NCBI RefSeq assembly: GCF_019805165.1
Contig: NZ_RWIJ01000011.1
Coordinates: forward strand, 15,331 to 79,330
Direction of reading: 5' to 3'
Source: Azospirillum sp. 412522
GTDB lineage: Bacteria; Pseudomonadota; Alphaproteobacteria; Azospirillales; Azospirillaceae
DNA: 64,000 nt
Shown: positions 10,488 through 18,248 of the stretch, piece by piece
Position numbering within the stretch: position 1 is the first letter of the stretch
Layout: every line of letters begins with the position of its first letter
The notes under the pieces: model-generated
What the model was told of the DNA's origin: nothing
Database searches by the model: none
The model's input: the letters and a program-made list of their open reading frames with translations, nothing else
Made by a program: the position numbers and the translations under genes

Positions 10488-10629
10488 TTTACCAGTTGCG
10501 CAGTCAAGAGCTAAATAAACTTAGGAAGGTAATTTATTTAATATTCATCACCTTTGGCATTGGGCGCCCTCTTGATGTGCCAGTTTTTTGTGCGTATTAT
10601 CGAGAGATAATGCACCGAGGGGCTGTGGG

Positions 10630-11448
10630 ATGACGAAGATCACTGGGTCTCAGATTCTGCTCGACGCAACCACTGGCATGGTCAAACCAACCGGAGCATC
10701 CGCACGCCCCTCGACCTCCATTGCCTCTCAGGATTCACCACGCCTGCCTCTTACGGATATTGTGGATTTGTCCGATGCCGCGCGCCTGAAAATGGGGCGT
10801 GAGAAGCCGACGGCCCTGTCGGCCGAACGAGATCAGGAGATCCGGCGCGTCGGCGCTGCGATTCCGGCAATGACCGACTGGGCCAATGCGACAAGCGAAT
10901 ATATGGGAAAGGCCGCTGACGCATTTCGCGCTGCGTTCGGCTTATCCGACAGTATCTCGATCACCACTGGCGGGGCTGGGACGGCCATGATGGACGCCAT
11001 TGCCGCCAGCAAGGGGATCTCCAAGCCCAAACCGCCGTCCGTACTGGCTGAAGCCGGTGAGAGCGAGGTCGGAGCAACGGCAGAAGACCGCAAGGCTGGC
11101 GCAGGCTTCATCGGGTTGAGCATCACCGATCGGCAGGATTCGCGGTTTGGCCAAAAGCTCGATATCGCGTTCAATCGCGGCACCGGGATCGCATCGGAGG
11201 CGATGACGCTGGTGCGGCTGGATGATCGGCAGAGTGCCGGCGCACTGGCCAAGCTGCTGCAATCCGACGGCGGAGATGATGCCAGCATGTTTGCGGTAAC
11301 CGATGGCGACTCAGGGCCGAACGCAAAGGTTGCGGCGGCGATCCGTTCCGTCGGCATGGACGATGCGGCGACTTCCGCGCTTGCAATCATCAAGGCGGTC
11401 GGCCGTTACTTGCCCGGCTCGACCGGTGACGGCACCGGCAGCCAATAA
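10630..11448 (+). CDS. Hypothetical protein, 272 residues
   Basis: I do not recognise this protein. The ATG at 10630 was chosen over a frame opening at 10588 because a GAGGGG ribosome site lies just before it. The N-terminal third is Ser/Thr/Pro-rich and low in complexity, with a short conserved-looking IVDLSDAARLKM segment near 49-60. The rest is predicted soluble, rich in Ala/Gly/Asp, with no signal peptide or membrane helix. It is flanked by the RTX pseudogene and by the AmpR-type regulator, with a bidirectional hairpin after the stop. Codon use is GC-rich like the core genes. Confidence 0.6.
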   Translation: MTKITGSQILLDATTGMVKPTGASARPSTSIASQDSPRLPLTDIVDLSDAARLKMGREKPTALSAERDQEIRRVGAAIPAMTDWANATSEYMGKAADAFRAAFGLSDSISITTGGAGTAMMDAIAASKGISKPKPPSVLAEAGESEVGATAEDRKAGAGFIGLSITDRQDSRFGQKLDIAFNRGTGIASEAMTLVRLDDRQSAGALAKLLQSDGGDDASMFAVTDGDSGPNAKVAAAIRSVGMDDAATSALAIIKAVGRYLPGSTGDGTGSQ

Positions 11449-11471
11449 AGGGAAGTTCGGGAACCAACGAC

Positions 11472-11493
11472 GACAGGAGTTCCATCTCCTGTC
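11472..11493. terminator. Bidirectional hairpin between convergent genes
   Basis: GACAGGAG (11472-11479) and CTCCTGTC (11486-11493) form a perfect stem around TTCCAT. It sits 23 bases after the hypothetical gene and 14 bases after the stop of the regulator on the other strand. No strong T-run on either side. Confidence 0.5.
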
Positions 11494-11507
11494 TCCAGCC
11501 CGCCCAT

Positions 11508-12398
11508 TCAGGTCGCCGCCTCTTCCGCGACCATGGCGAACAGCCAGTCGCGGAAAGCGCGCATGGTCGGCGTCTCCGGCCGTGACTTCAGCGATGTCAG
11601 CCAATAGGCGCCCTTGCGCACAGTGACGGCAAAGGGTTGCTCGATCAGCCCCACGGCGAGCGGCCGACGGAACATCGCCACCGGGGCCAAGGCCACCCCC
11701 GCCCCCTGGATCGCCGCCTCCACCATCAGGGAGGAGGAGTCGAAGACCGGCCCCTTGACCGGAGGCATCGCCGCCGGCTCGATCCCGGCAGCGGCGAACC
11801 AGCCCGGCCATTCGTCGGACCGGTAGGAGCGCAGCAGAGTCTCGTGCCCGACATCGGCGGGCTCGCGCAGCCGCCGGGCGATCTCCGGCGCGCACAGCAC
11901 CGACAGCGGCGCCTCGAACAGAGGAACGGCCTCGGTGCCGTGCCACGCGCCGTCACCGAAGCGGATGGCGTAGTCCAGCCCTTCCGCCGCGATGTCGACG
12001 CGGTTGTTGTTGGTGGACAGGCGCAAATCGACGAAGGGATGTGCCTCGCGGAAGCGCGGCAACCGCGGCAACAGCCAGCCGACGGCGAAGGTGCCGACGG
12101 CGCCGACCGTCAGAACCTCGCGGAAGTGCCCGCCCTCGAACTGGTCGAGCAGCCCGCCGATGCGGTCGAACGCCTCTTCCAGCGTCGGCAGCAGCGCCCT
12201 CCCCTCGTCGGTCAGGGCGAGGCCGCGCGGCAGGCGATGGAACAGGCTGGCGCCCAGCCGCTCCTCCAGCAGCTTGACCTGATGGCTGACGGCTGCCTGG
12301 GTCACGCACAGCTCGATAGCCGCGCGGGTGAAGCTGAGATGCCGCGCCGACGCCTCGAAGGCGCGCAGGGCGTTCAGCGGCAGATAGGGGCGGACCAC
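11508..12398 (-). CDS. ampR: AmpR-type LysR family transcriptional regulator
   Basis: 296 residues: an N-terminal winged helix-turn-helix (HLSFTRAAIEL, VTQAAVSHQVK, residues about 20-65) and a LysR effector domain from about 92. The sequence closely follows AmpR of Pseudomonas as I know it, including the RPYLPLNALRAFEASARHLS opening. Gly102 and Asp135, the AmpR positions where substitutions alter the response to muropeptides, are both present. AmpR controls chromosomal beta-lactamase by sensing cell-wall recycling products. Here no ampC lies divergently upstream; the upstream gene is ackA on the same strand, 103 bases away. The target must be elsewhere, or differ. Assignment to the AmpR/GcvA group is firm; the drug-resistance role is not shown. 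Confidence 0.85.
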   Translation of the reverse strand: MVRPYLPLNALRAFEASARHLSFTRAAIELCVTQAAVSHQVKLLEERLGASLFHRLPRGLALTDEGRALLPTLEEAFDRIGGLLDQFEGGHFREVLTVGAVGTFAVGWLLPRLPRFREAHPFVDLRLSTNNNRVDIAAEGLDYAIRFGDGAWHGTEAVPLFEAPLSVLCAPEIARRLREPADVGHETLLRSYRSDEWPGWFAAAGIEPAAMPPVKGPVFDSSSLMVEAAIQGAGVALAPVAMFRRPLAVGLIEQPFAVTVRKGAYWLTSLKSRPETPTMRAFRDWLFAMVAEEAAT

Positions 12399-12467
12399 GG
12401 GCTCCCCCGGACGATGCTTGATGCCGGAGGGGTGCTAGCACCGAATGGGGGGCGGGCTCCAGGGGGA

Positions 12468-12495
12468 TGTGGGGGTGTCAGCCGACGCCCCCACA
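12468..12495 (-). terminator. Hairpin after ackA
   Basis: TGTGGGGGTGTC (12468-12479) pairs with GACGCCCCCACA (12484-12495), with one G-T wobble and a 4-base loop. It begins 6 bases past the ackA stop on the minus strand and lies before the ampR start. There is no T-run, so it may be a stability element rather than a full terminator. Confidence 0.45.
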
Positions 12496-12501
12496 CATCA
12501 C

Positions 12502-13686
12502 TCACCGCCCCGTCAGCACCTTGCGGGTGTGCAGCGCGATCATCCGTTCCTCGTCGGTCGGGATGACATAGACCGGCAGGCGGCTGCCGGGGGTCGAGAT
12601 CTTCGTCGCATTGGCCTCGTTGGCCGCCGCGTCGATGTCCACCCCCATCCAGGCCAGCTTGTCGCCGACCCGCGCCCGCACCGGGGCGGAGCGCTCACCG
12701 ATGCCGGCCGTGAACACCAGCGCATCGACACCGCCCATCGAGGCGGCCAGCGCCCCGGTCTCCTTGGCGATGCGGAAGCAGAACAGCTCCACCGCCTCCT
12801 GCGCATGCGGGTCGCCGCTGTCCAGCAGGGCACGCATGTCGTTGGAGATGCCGGACACACCGAGCAGGCCGGACTTGTTGTAGAGCATCTTCTCGATGGC
12901 TCCCGCATCCATGCCCTTGCGCATCAGGTAGATCAGCACGCCGGGATCAATGGCGCCGCAACGGGTGCCCATCGGCAGGCCGTCGAGCGCGGTGAAGCCC
13001 ATGGTGCTGTCGACGCTGCGCCCGCCATGGATGGCGCACATGCTGGCGCCGCTGCCGAGATGGGCGACGACCACCCGCGAATCGCTGAGATCCGGTGCGA
13101 TTTCCGGCAGGCGGCGGGCGATGTACTCGTAGGACAGGCCATGGAAGCCGTAGCGCCGCACGCCTTCCTCGGTCAGTTCCCGCGGAATGGCGAAGGTCTG
13201 GGCCTGCCAGGGCTGGTTGCGGTGGAAGGCGGTGTCGAAGCAGGCGACCTGCGGCAGTTCCGGATGCGCCTCGGCCAGCGCCCGGATGGCGGCGAGGTTG
13301 TGCGGCTGATGCAGCGGGGCGAGCGGGACCAGACCGTCCAGCTCGTCCAGCAGGGATGGTGTCAGCAGCACCGGGGCGGCATGGCGGACGCCGCCATGCA
13401 CCACCCGGTGGCCGGCGGCGATCAGCGTCGCTCCCTCCAGCCGTTCCTCGATCCAGTCGAGCAGGTAGGACAGCAGGGCGGTGCGGTCGCTGGGCTCGCC
13501 GGCACCCCAGCTCTTTTCAGCGAGCGGATGGCGCTGGGCGTCCTTGGCCTCGAACACCGGCTGGGTGCCGATGCCCGAGATCTGGCCGTTGATGGTGACC
13601 ACCGGATCCCCGCCGCCATGATCCCGGAAGACCGAGAATTTCAGGCTGGAGGAGCCGGCATTGATGACGAGGATCGCGTTGGACAT
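12502..13686 (-). CDS. ackA: Acetate kinase
   Basis: A 394-residue cytoplasmic kinase interconverting acetate plus ATP and acetyl phosphate plus ADP. The first signature VINAGSSSLKFSV lies at residues 6-18, the second (GYEFHGLSYEYIA type, here YGFHGLSYEYIA) near 167-178, and HLGSGASMCAI near 197-207. The nucleotide-site residues (DTAFHRNQPWQAQTFAIP and FTAGIGERSAPVR) are also present, so it looks fully active. It starts 14 bases after the phosphotransacetylase fusion gene, with an AAGG ribosome site, and forms a pta-ackA operon with it. Butyrate or propionate kinase activity is a less likely alternative. Confidence 0.95.
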   Translation of the reverse strand: MSNAILVINAGSSSLKFSVFRDHGGGDPVVTINGQISGIGTQPVFEAKDAQRHPLAEKSWGAGEPSDRTALLSYLLDWIEERLEGATLIAAGHRVVHGGVRHAAPVLLTPSLLDELDGLVPLAPLHQPHNLAAIRALAEAHPELPQVACFDTAFHRNQPWQAQTFAIPRELTEEGVRRYGFHGLSYEYIARRLPEIAPDLSDSRVVVAHLGSGASMCAIHGGRSVDSTMGFTALDGLPMGTRCGAIDPGVLIYLMRKGMDAGAIEKMLYNKSGLLGVSGISNDMRALLDSGDPHAQEAVELFCFRIAKETGALAASMGGVDALVFTAGIGERSAPVRARVGDKLAWMGVDIDAAANEANATKISTPGSRLPVYVIPTDEERMIALHTRKVLTGR

Positions 13687-13700
13687 GGCGTCGGACCTTC

Positions 13701-15170
13701 TTACTCGGCCGCGGCGGCGGCACCGCGGCGGCGCGCGGCGGCCGACAGGACGGCCACGGCGCAGGACGCCAGACGGGTGCGCACATTGTCGGCGCGGCTG
13801 GTCAGGATGATCGGCACGCGAGCGCCGAGCACGATGCCGGCGGCGTCCGCATGGGCCAGGAAGGACAGCTGCTTGGCCAGCATGTTGCCGGCCTCCAGAT
13901 CCGGAACCAGCAGGATGTCGGCCTGACCGGCCACCTCGGACCTGATGCCCTTGGTGATGGCGGCCTCGCGGCTGATGGCGTTGTCGAAGGCCAGCGGACC
14001 GTCGAGGATGCCGCCGGTGATCTGGCCGCGGTCGGCCATCTTGCACAGTGCGGCGGCTTCCAGCGTCGAAGCGATCTTGGTGTTGATGGTCTCGACCGCC
14101 GACAGAATGGCGACGCGCGGCACCTCGACCCCCAGCACCTTGGCGAGGTCGATGGCGTTCTGCACGATGCTGACCTTGTCCTCCAGCGTCGGGTAGATGT
14201 TGATCGCCGCGTCGGTGATCAGCAGCGGCCGCGGGTAGGTGGGCACGTTCATCACGAAGACATGGCTCAGGCGGCGGCCGGTGCGCAGGCCGGTCTCCTT
14301 CTTCACCACCTCGCCCATCAGCTCGTCTGTGTGGAGGCTGCCCTTCATCACCGCCTCGCACTCGCCGGTGCGGGCCAGCCGGACGCCGGTCTCGGCGGAG
14401 GCATGGCTGTGGGCGACGTCGACGATGCGGTAGCGCGAGACGTCGAGCCCGCAGGCCTCGGCGACGGAGCGGATCTTGGCTTCCGGGCCGACCAGCACCG
14501 GGTCGATCAGGTTCGCTTCGGCCGCCTCGACGGCGCCGCGCAGCGAGCTTTCGTCGCAGGGATGGACGACGGCGGTCGGCACCGGCGGCAGCGACTCGCA
14601 CTTCTTCAGCATCAGCTCGTGGCCGTCATGGCGGATGACCTGCACCTGCGGCAGTTCCGCCGCGGCGCGGCACACCTTCTCGGTCGGGGCGATCACCTCG
14701 GCCACGCCGGTCGCCACCGTCCGGCCGTCCTGGTTGACGCACAGGCAGTCGAAGACGACGGTCTTGCGCGCGGCATCCTTGGACTTGGCGGTGACGGTCA
14801 CGGTGACGATGTCGCCCAGCAGGACCGGCAGTGCGAACCGCAGATCCTGGCCGACATAGACCGTGCCCGGACCGGGCAGCAGGGTGCCGAGAACGGCGGA
14901 GATCAGCGAGCCCGACCACATGCCATGGCCGACCACCTTGTGGTCGACGGCGTAATCCTCGTCCACATGGGACGGGTTGAGGTCGCCGGACACCGTCGCG
15001 AACAGCTCGATGTCGGACATGGTCAGGCGGCGCGACAGGCTGGCCTGCTGGCCGATGCGGATTTCCTCGAACGTGACGTTTTCGATCATGGGGCTGCCGT
15101 TCTTGCCGGTCGGAACGATGCCGCTGCGACCCGCCGGGGCGGCGGAGGGGGCGGCGATGGCGGTGTCCAT
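13701..15170 (-). CDS. Bifunctional MaoC-type enoyl-CoA hydratase / phosphate acetyl(butyryl)transferase
   Basis: A 489-residue fusion. The N-terminal part (about 30-160) is a MaoC-like hot-dog hydratase with the catalytic Asp/His pair in SGDLNPSHVDEDYA (Asp63, His68) and a VVGHGMWSGSLISAVLG helix. The C-terminal part (about 170-475) is a phosphate acetyl/butyryltransferase of the Pta/Ptb family, with ITDAAINIYPTLEDK and ADILLVPDLEAGNMLAKQL. A CAGGAG ribosome site supports the ATG at 15170; longer forms lack support. With ackA it links acyl-CoA to acyl phosphate and ATP. The hydratase half suggests a link to crotonyl/3-hydroxybutyryl-CoA, and so to polyhydroxybutyrate turnover. Substrate chain length cannot be read from sequence. 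Confidence 0.9.
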   Translation of the reverse strand: MDTAIAAPSAAPAGRSGIVPTGKNGSPMIENVTFEEIRIGQQASLSRRLTMSDIELFATVSGDLNPSHVDEDYAVDHKVVGHGMWSGSLISAVLGTLLPGPGTVYVGQDLRFALPVLLGDIVTVTVTAKSKDAARKTVVFDCLCVNQDGRTVATGVAEVIAPTEKVCRAAAELPQVQVIRHDGHELMLKKCESLPPVPTAVVHPCDESSLRGAVEAAEANLIDPVLVGPEAKIRSVAEACGLDVSRYRIVDVAHSHASAETGVRLARTGECEAVMKGSLHTDELMGEVVKKETGLRTGRRLSHVFVMNVPTYPRPLLITDAAINIYPTLEDKVSIVQNAIDLAKVLGVEVPRVAILSAVETINTKIASTLEAAALCKMADRGQITGGILDGPLAFDNAISREAAITKGIRSEVAGQADILLVPDLEAGNMLAKQLSFLAHADAAGIVLGARVPIILTSRADNVRTRLASCAVAVLSAAARRRGAAAAAE

Positions 15171-15659
15171 ACTAGAATGCTCCTGAAAAGGATCGCGGCG
15201 CCCGACCAACGAACCCCCGCCCGAGGCGGAAGCCCGAATGCCGGTGACCGGACCGGATGCCCGATTGGCCGGGCATCCGTCGCGGCGGCAGGCCGTATCC
15301 TCCCAAGCCCGGTTCCCGCAGCCCCCGGCGCCCTGTCGGGCATGCCGCAGCGACGGGCCGAGCGCCGTCTTGTTGGGTCCCTTCGAAGCGGAACCGTAAC
15401 CCTCCAAGGATTATCCAAGGAGTGTGCTTGTGCGAAAGCAATAGCCCCCATGGCGAAGGACCCCAATGACCTACATCAATAAAGTCGTCAAGCTATTGTT
15501 GCAGCTGGGTTACTGAGATCGTTTCGGTGCACTGAGCAGCCGCAGCATAATCGAAACTTGCGCATTCGCGGACGGGAAAAGCGGACCGGCCGGCAGAACT
15601 GCCACCATTGCGCGCCGCAGCATGGACGCGCCGCGGCATGGAAGAGGGGGAGAGAGCGT
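15171..15659. other. 489-bp region between two minus-strand genes
   Basis: No gene is supported. It holds the promoter and 5' leader of the pta-ackA operon and the 3' end of the kinase gene at 15660. The strongest signal is the inverted repeat at 15254-15279. From about 15400 to 15540 the sequence is less GC-rich, as expected of a promoter region. Confidence 0.5.
15254..15279 (-). promoter_or_regulatory. 10-bp perfect inverted repeat upstream of the pta-ackA operon
   Basis: CGGATGCCCG (15254-15263) and CGGGCATCCG (15270-15279) are perfectly complementary with a 6-base loop. It lies about 85 bases before the start codon of the fusion gene, in its likely leader or promoter. It could be a leader hairpin or a regulator site; no T-run follows on the minus strand. 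Confidence 0.45.
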
Positions 15660-17945
15660 TCAGTCCGCTGCCGCGCAGCAGGAGCAGCGCTGCTCGACCA
15701 GCGGCACGCTGATCGCGAAGACGGTGCCATGCCCCACCCGCGACCGCACGGCGACGGGATGGTCCAGCATCTGCGCCATCCGTCGGACGATGGACAGTCC
15801 CAGCCCGAGTCCGCGGCCACTGTCGCGCTGGTCGGTGCCGCAGCGGTAGAAGTCCTCGAAGATCGCGGCCATCTCCGCCTCGGCGATGCCGGGACCGGTA
15901 TCCCACACCTCGATGGAGAGCCGCAGCCCGCCACCGGCATCGGACCGGCGCCGGCACCCCAGCAGAATCCGTCCCTCGCTGGTGTAGCGCAGGGCGTTGA
16001 CCAGCAGGTTGCGGACCATCCGCTCCAGAAGGATCGGATCGCTCCGCACCCGGGCGGAACAGGGGACCATCCGCAGCAGAAGCCCGCGGTCGATCGCCTG
16101 GTCGCCGATCTCCACGGCCAGCCGGCTGAGGATTTCCTGGACATCGAAGTCGACGACCCGCGGCTTGACGTTGCCGACCTCCAGCGCCGAGGTGTCGAGC
16201 AGGGTGGACAGCAGCGTGTTACCGGCCGTCAGCGCCTCCCCCAGCTTGTTCGCAACCTCCACCTGCTGGGGATCGTCCAGCTTGGTCATCAGGATATGGT
16301 GGAACAGGCTCATCGCCTGGAAGGGCTGGCGCAGGTCATGGCTGGCGGCGGCCAGGAAGCGGCTCTTGGCCTGATTGGCCCGCTCGGCCTCGGCATGGGC
16401 GCGGGCCAGCGCCTCCCGGATGTCGGCCGATTCCGTCACATCGATGGCGGCGCAGATGACGCCGGCCACGGCGCCCGTCTCGTCCCGCATCGGTTCCACC
16501 GAGAGGTCGAGCACCCGGCGGCAGCCGGAATAGGTCAGTTCCAATTCGCAACGGGTGCCTGTCCCGCCTTCCATCACAGACCGCTTGAGAGCAGTCGTCC
16601 GGGCTGCCTCCTCGGCGGGAAAGAGGTCGGCGTCGGTCAGGCCGATCATCCTTTCCGGCCGCAGGTCGGTGCGCGGGCAATAGATCCACAGGTGCCGCAG
16701 GTTCCGGTCCTGGCTGAACAGAGTCACCTTGGAATAGCGCAGCGCCAGCCGGAACCGCTCCTCGCTCTCGCGCAGGGCACGGGCCATGGCGGCGCGGGCG
16801 CGGGCCTCGGTCTGGAGCAGGCGCTTGGTCCTCGCCTCGCGCAGGACATAGGCCGCGACACCGGTGGTGAGCAGCAGCCCGCCGATCAGCATCGTCCAGG
16901 CCAGCCGGTCCTCCGCGCTGAACAGCCGCACCGCGTCCGGGACCACATAGAGCCGCCATACCCGGCCGCCATAGGCGATGTCGCGGACGATCGCGTGAGG
17001 AGCCGCCGGGCCGGTCAGTTGCTCCAGCGTAAGGGCATGGACCGGCGGATGCGGCAATTCTCCCGGGCGGCCAAGCGCCCCCTCGGCAGCCAGAAGCCGC
17101 GGCTCCCCCGCATCCGGCCGGGCCGGCGGCTCCAGCAGATAGGCGTCGCCGATGGCCAGCCCGACCCTGCGGACAGCGTCGCGCAGCAGTTGCCCGACAT
17201 CGAAGCTGGTCCACAGGAAGCCGGTGAGCACGTCGCAGACGATGCGCCCGCCGATGCCGACGCGGCCGTCATCGGGATCGACCTCGCGGGAATAGACCGG
17301 CAGGTAGATCAGCACGGACCCCCTGCCCAGCTCCGCCTTCAACGGTTCGCCATCGGCCGCAACGACACGATTGGCGGCGCAGGAGCGGACCAGCAGGTCG
17401 CGCTGGCCGGGAAGGTCGGCCATGTCCAGCCCGATCAACCCGGCTGCGGAGCGCGGCTCCGCCAGCACATTCACGAATCTGTCAGCCGCAAACCGGTCGG
17501 ACGTGGACCGGTCGGCGGCGACTCCGGCACCATAGGACTCCCGGCTGCCGGCATCACGGACCTTGAAGGAGCTGTGGCCGGCCGAACGCATCGCCCGTTC
17601 AAGCAGCGGCACGTCCCGTTCGGCGATCCGGCGGGCCCAGGCGACGGCGTGCAGAGTGGGATAAAGCGGCAGCAGCGGTTCGGCGGCAGACGCGAAGCTC
17701 GCGTCCGTCACCGGAGCGGGGCCGGCCAGCGGACCGCTGAGCGCACGCAGAAGCACGCTCTGATCCTCGAAGCGCGCCTTCAGTTCGTCATGGAGTTGGA
17801 TCGCCTGACGGTCGGCAAGGATGAGTTCGGCCTCGCGGGTCGTGCTCCGGATCATCAGAAAGGCCGAGAATGACAGGAACAGCCCGGCGATGACGATCAC
17901 TGGCAACGCCGCAGTCCGCCCCCCACTCCGATACTGCCGATTCAT
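15660..17945 (-). CDS. CHASE-PAS sensor histidine kinase (HDLRQP type)
   Basis: 761 residues. A transmembrane helix near 12-32 is followed by an extracytoplasmic CHASE-like domain (about 70-290) and a second helix near 345-362. A PAS domain (about 385-500) and coiled linker lead to HisKA, with phospho-accepting His536 in ASHDLRQPFQAM, and a complete HATPase (GLGLGLSIVRRM). There is no receiver domain. The ATG at 17945 follows a GGAGGG ribosome site and was preferred to a GTG five codons upstream. Kinase sequence around the H box is close to the proteins at 18249 and 52671. The gene at 18249, same strand and upstream, carries a receiver domain that could be its partner. Ends in Cys-rich VEQRCSCCAAAD. 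Confidence 0.9.
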   Translation of the reverse strand: MNRQYRSGGRTAALPVIVIAGLFLSFSAFLMIRSTTREAELILADRQAIQLHDELKARFEDQSVLLRALSGPLAGPAPVTDASFASAAEPLLPLYPTLHAVAWARRIAERDVPLLERAMRSAGHSSFKVRDAGSRESYGAGVAADRSTSDRFAADRFVNVLAEPRSAAGLIGLDMADLPGQRDLLVRSCAANRVVAADGEPLKAELGRGSVLIYLPVYSREVDPDDGRVGIGGRIVCDVLTGFLWTSFDVGQLLRDAVRRVGLAIGDAYLLEPPARPDAGEPRLLAAEGALGRPGELPHPPVHALTLEQLTGPAAPHAIVRDIAYGGRVWRLYVVPDAVRLFSAEDRLAWTMLIGGLLLTTGVAAYVLREARTKRLLQTEARARAAMARALRESEERFRLALRYSKVTLFSQDRNLRHLWIYCPRTDLRPERMIGLTDADLFPAEEAARTTALKRSVMEGGTGTRCELELTYSGCRRVLDLSVEPMRDETGAVAGVICAAIDVTESADIREALARAHAEAERANQAKSRFLAAASHDLRQPFQAMSLFHHILMTKLDDPQQVEVANKLGEALTAGNTLLSTLLDTSALEVGNVKPRVVDFDVQEILSRLAVEIGDQAIDRGLLLRMVPCSARVRSDPILLERMVRNLLVNALRYTSEGRILLGCRRRSDAGGGLRLSIEVWDTGPGIAEAEMAAIFEDFYRCGTDQRDSGRGLGLGLSIVRRMAQMLDHPVAVRSRVGHGTVFAISVPLVEQRCSCCAAAD

Positions 17946-18248
17946 CCGAACGCCCTCCACCCAACCCGTTCGAACAGCGAGTGTTCAAACCGATCATAGC
18001 GAAGCCAAGACATAAGAAGGTATGTTAAAGTTCACGTTTAAACGAAAGGACGATCCCGATCTAACCATCGGAGGATCAGGATGGTTGCCGCGGCCGGGAG
18101 AATTGCCGGAATTCTGTCGCATTTTGCCGCATCCGCTCGGTCTCTGTTTCAAGAATGTCATTGCAGCGCAGCAAAGACCGAAAGTTACGACACTCCATAT
18201 TTTGACTGCTACCCCAGACTGCGCCGATTCACTTCGCTATCTCTGTTA
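17946..18248. other. 303-bp intergenic region between two kinase genes
   Basis: No gene is supported. The sequence is moderately AT-rich for this genome (about 17990-18060 and 18120-18250), as expected for the promoter of the kinase at 15660-17945. No clear operator or terminator hairpin was seen. Confidence 0.4.
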
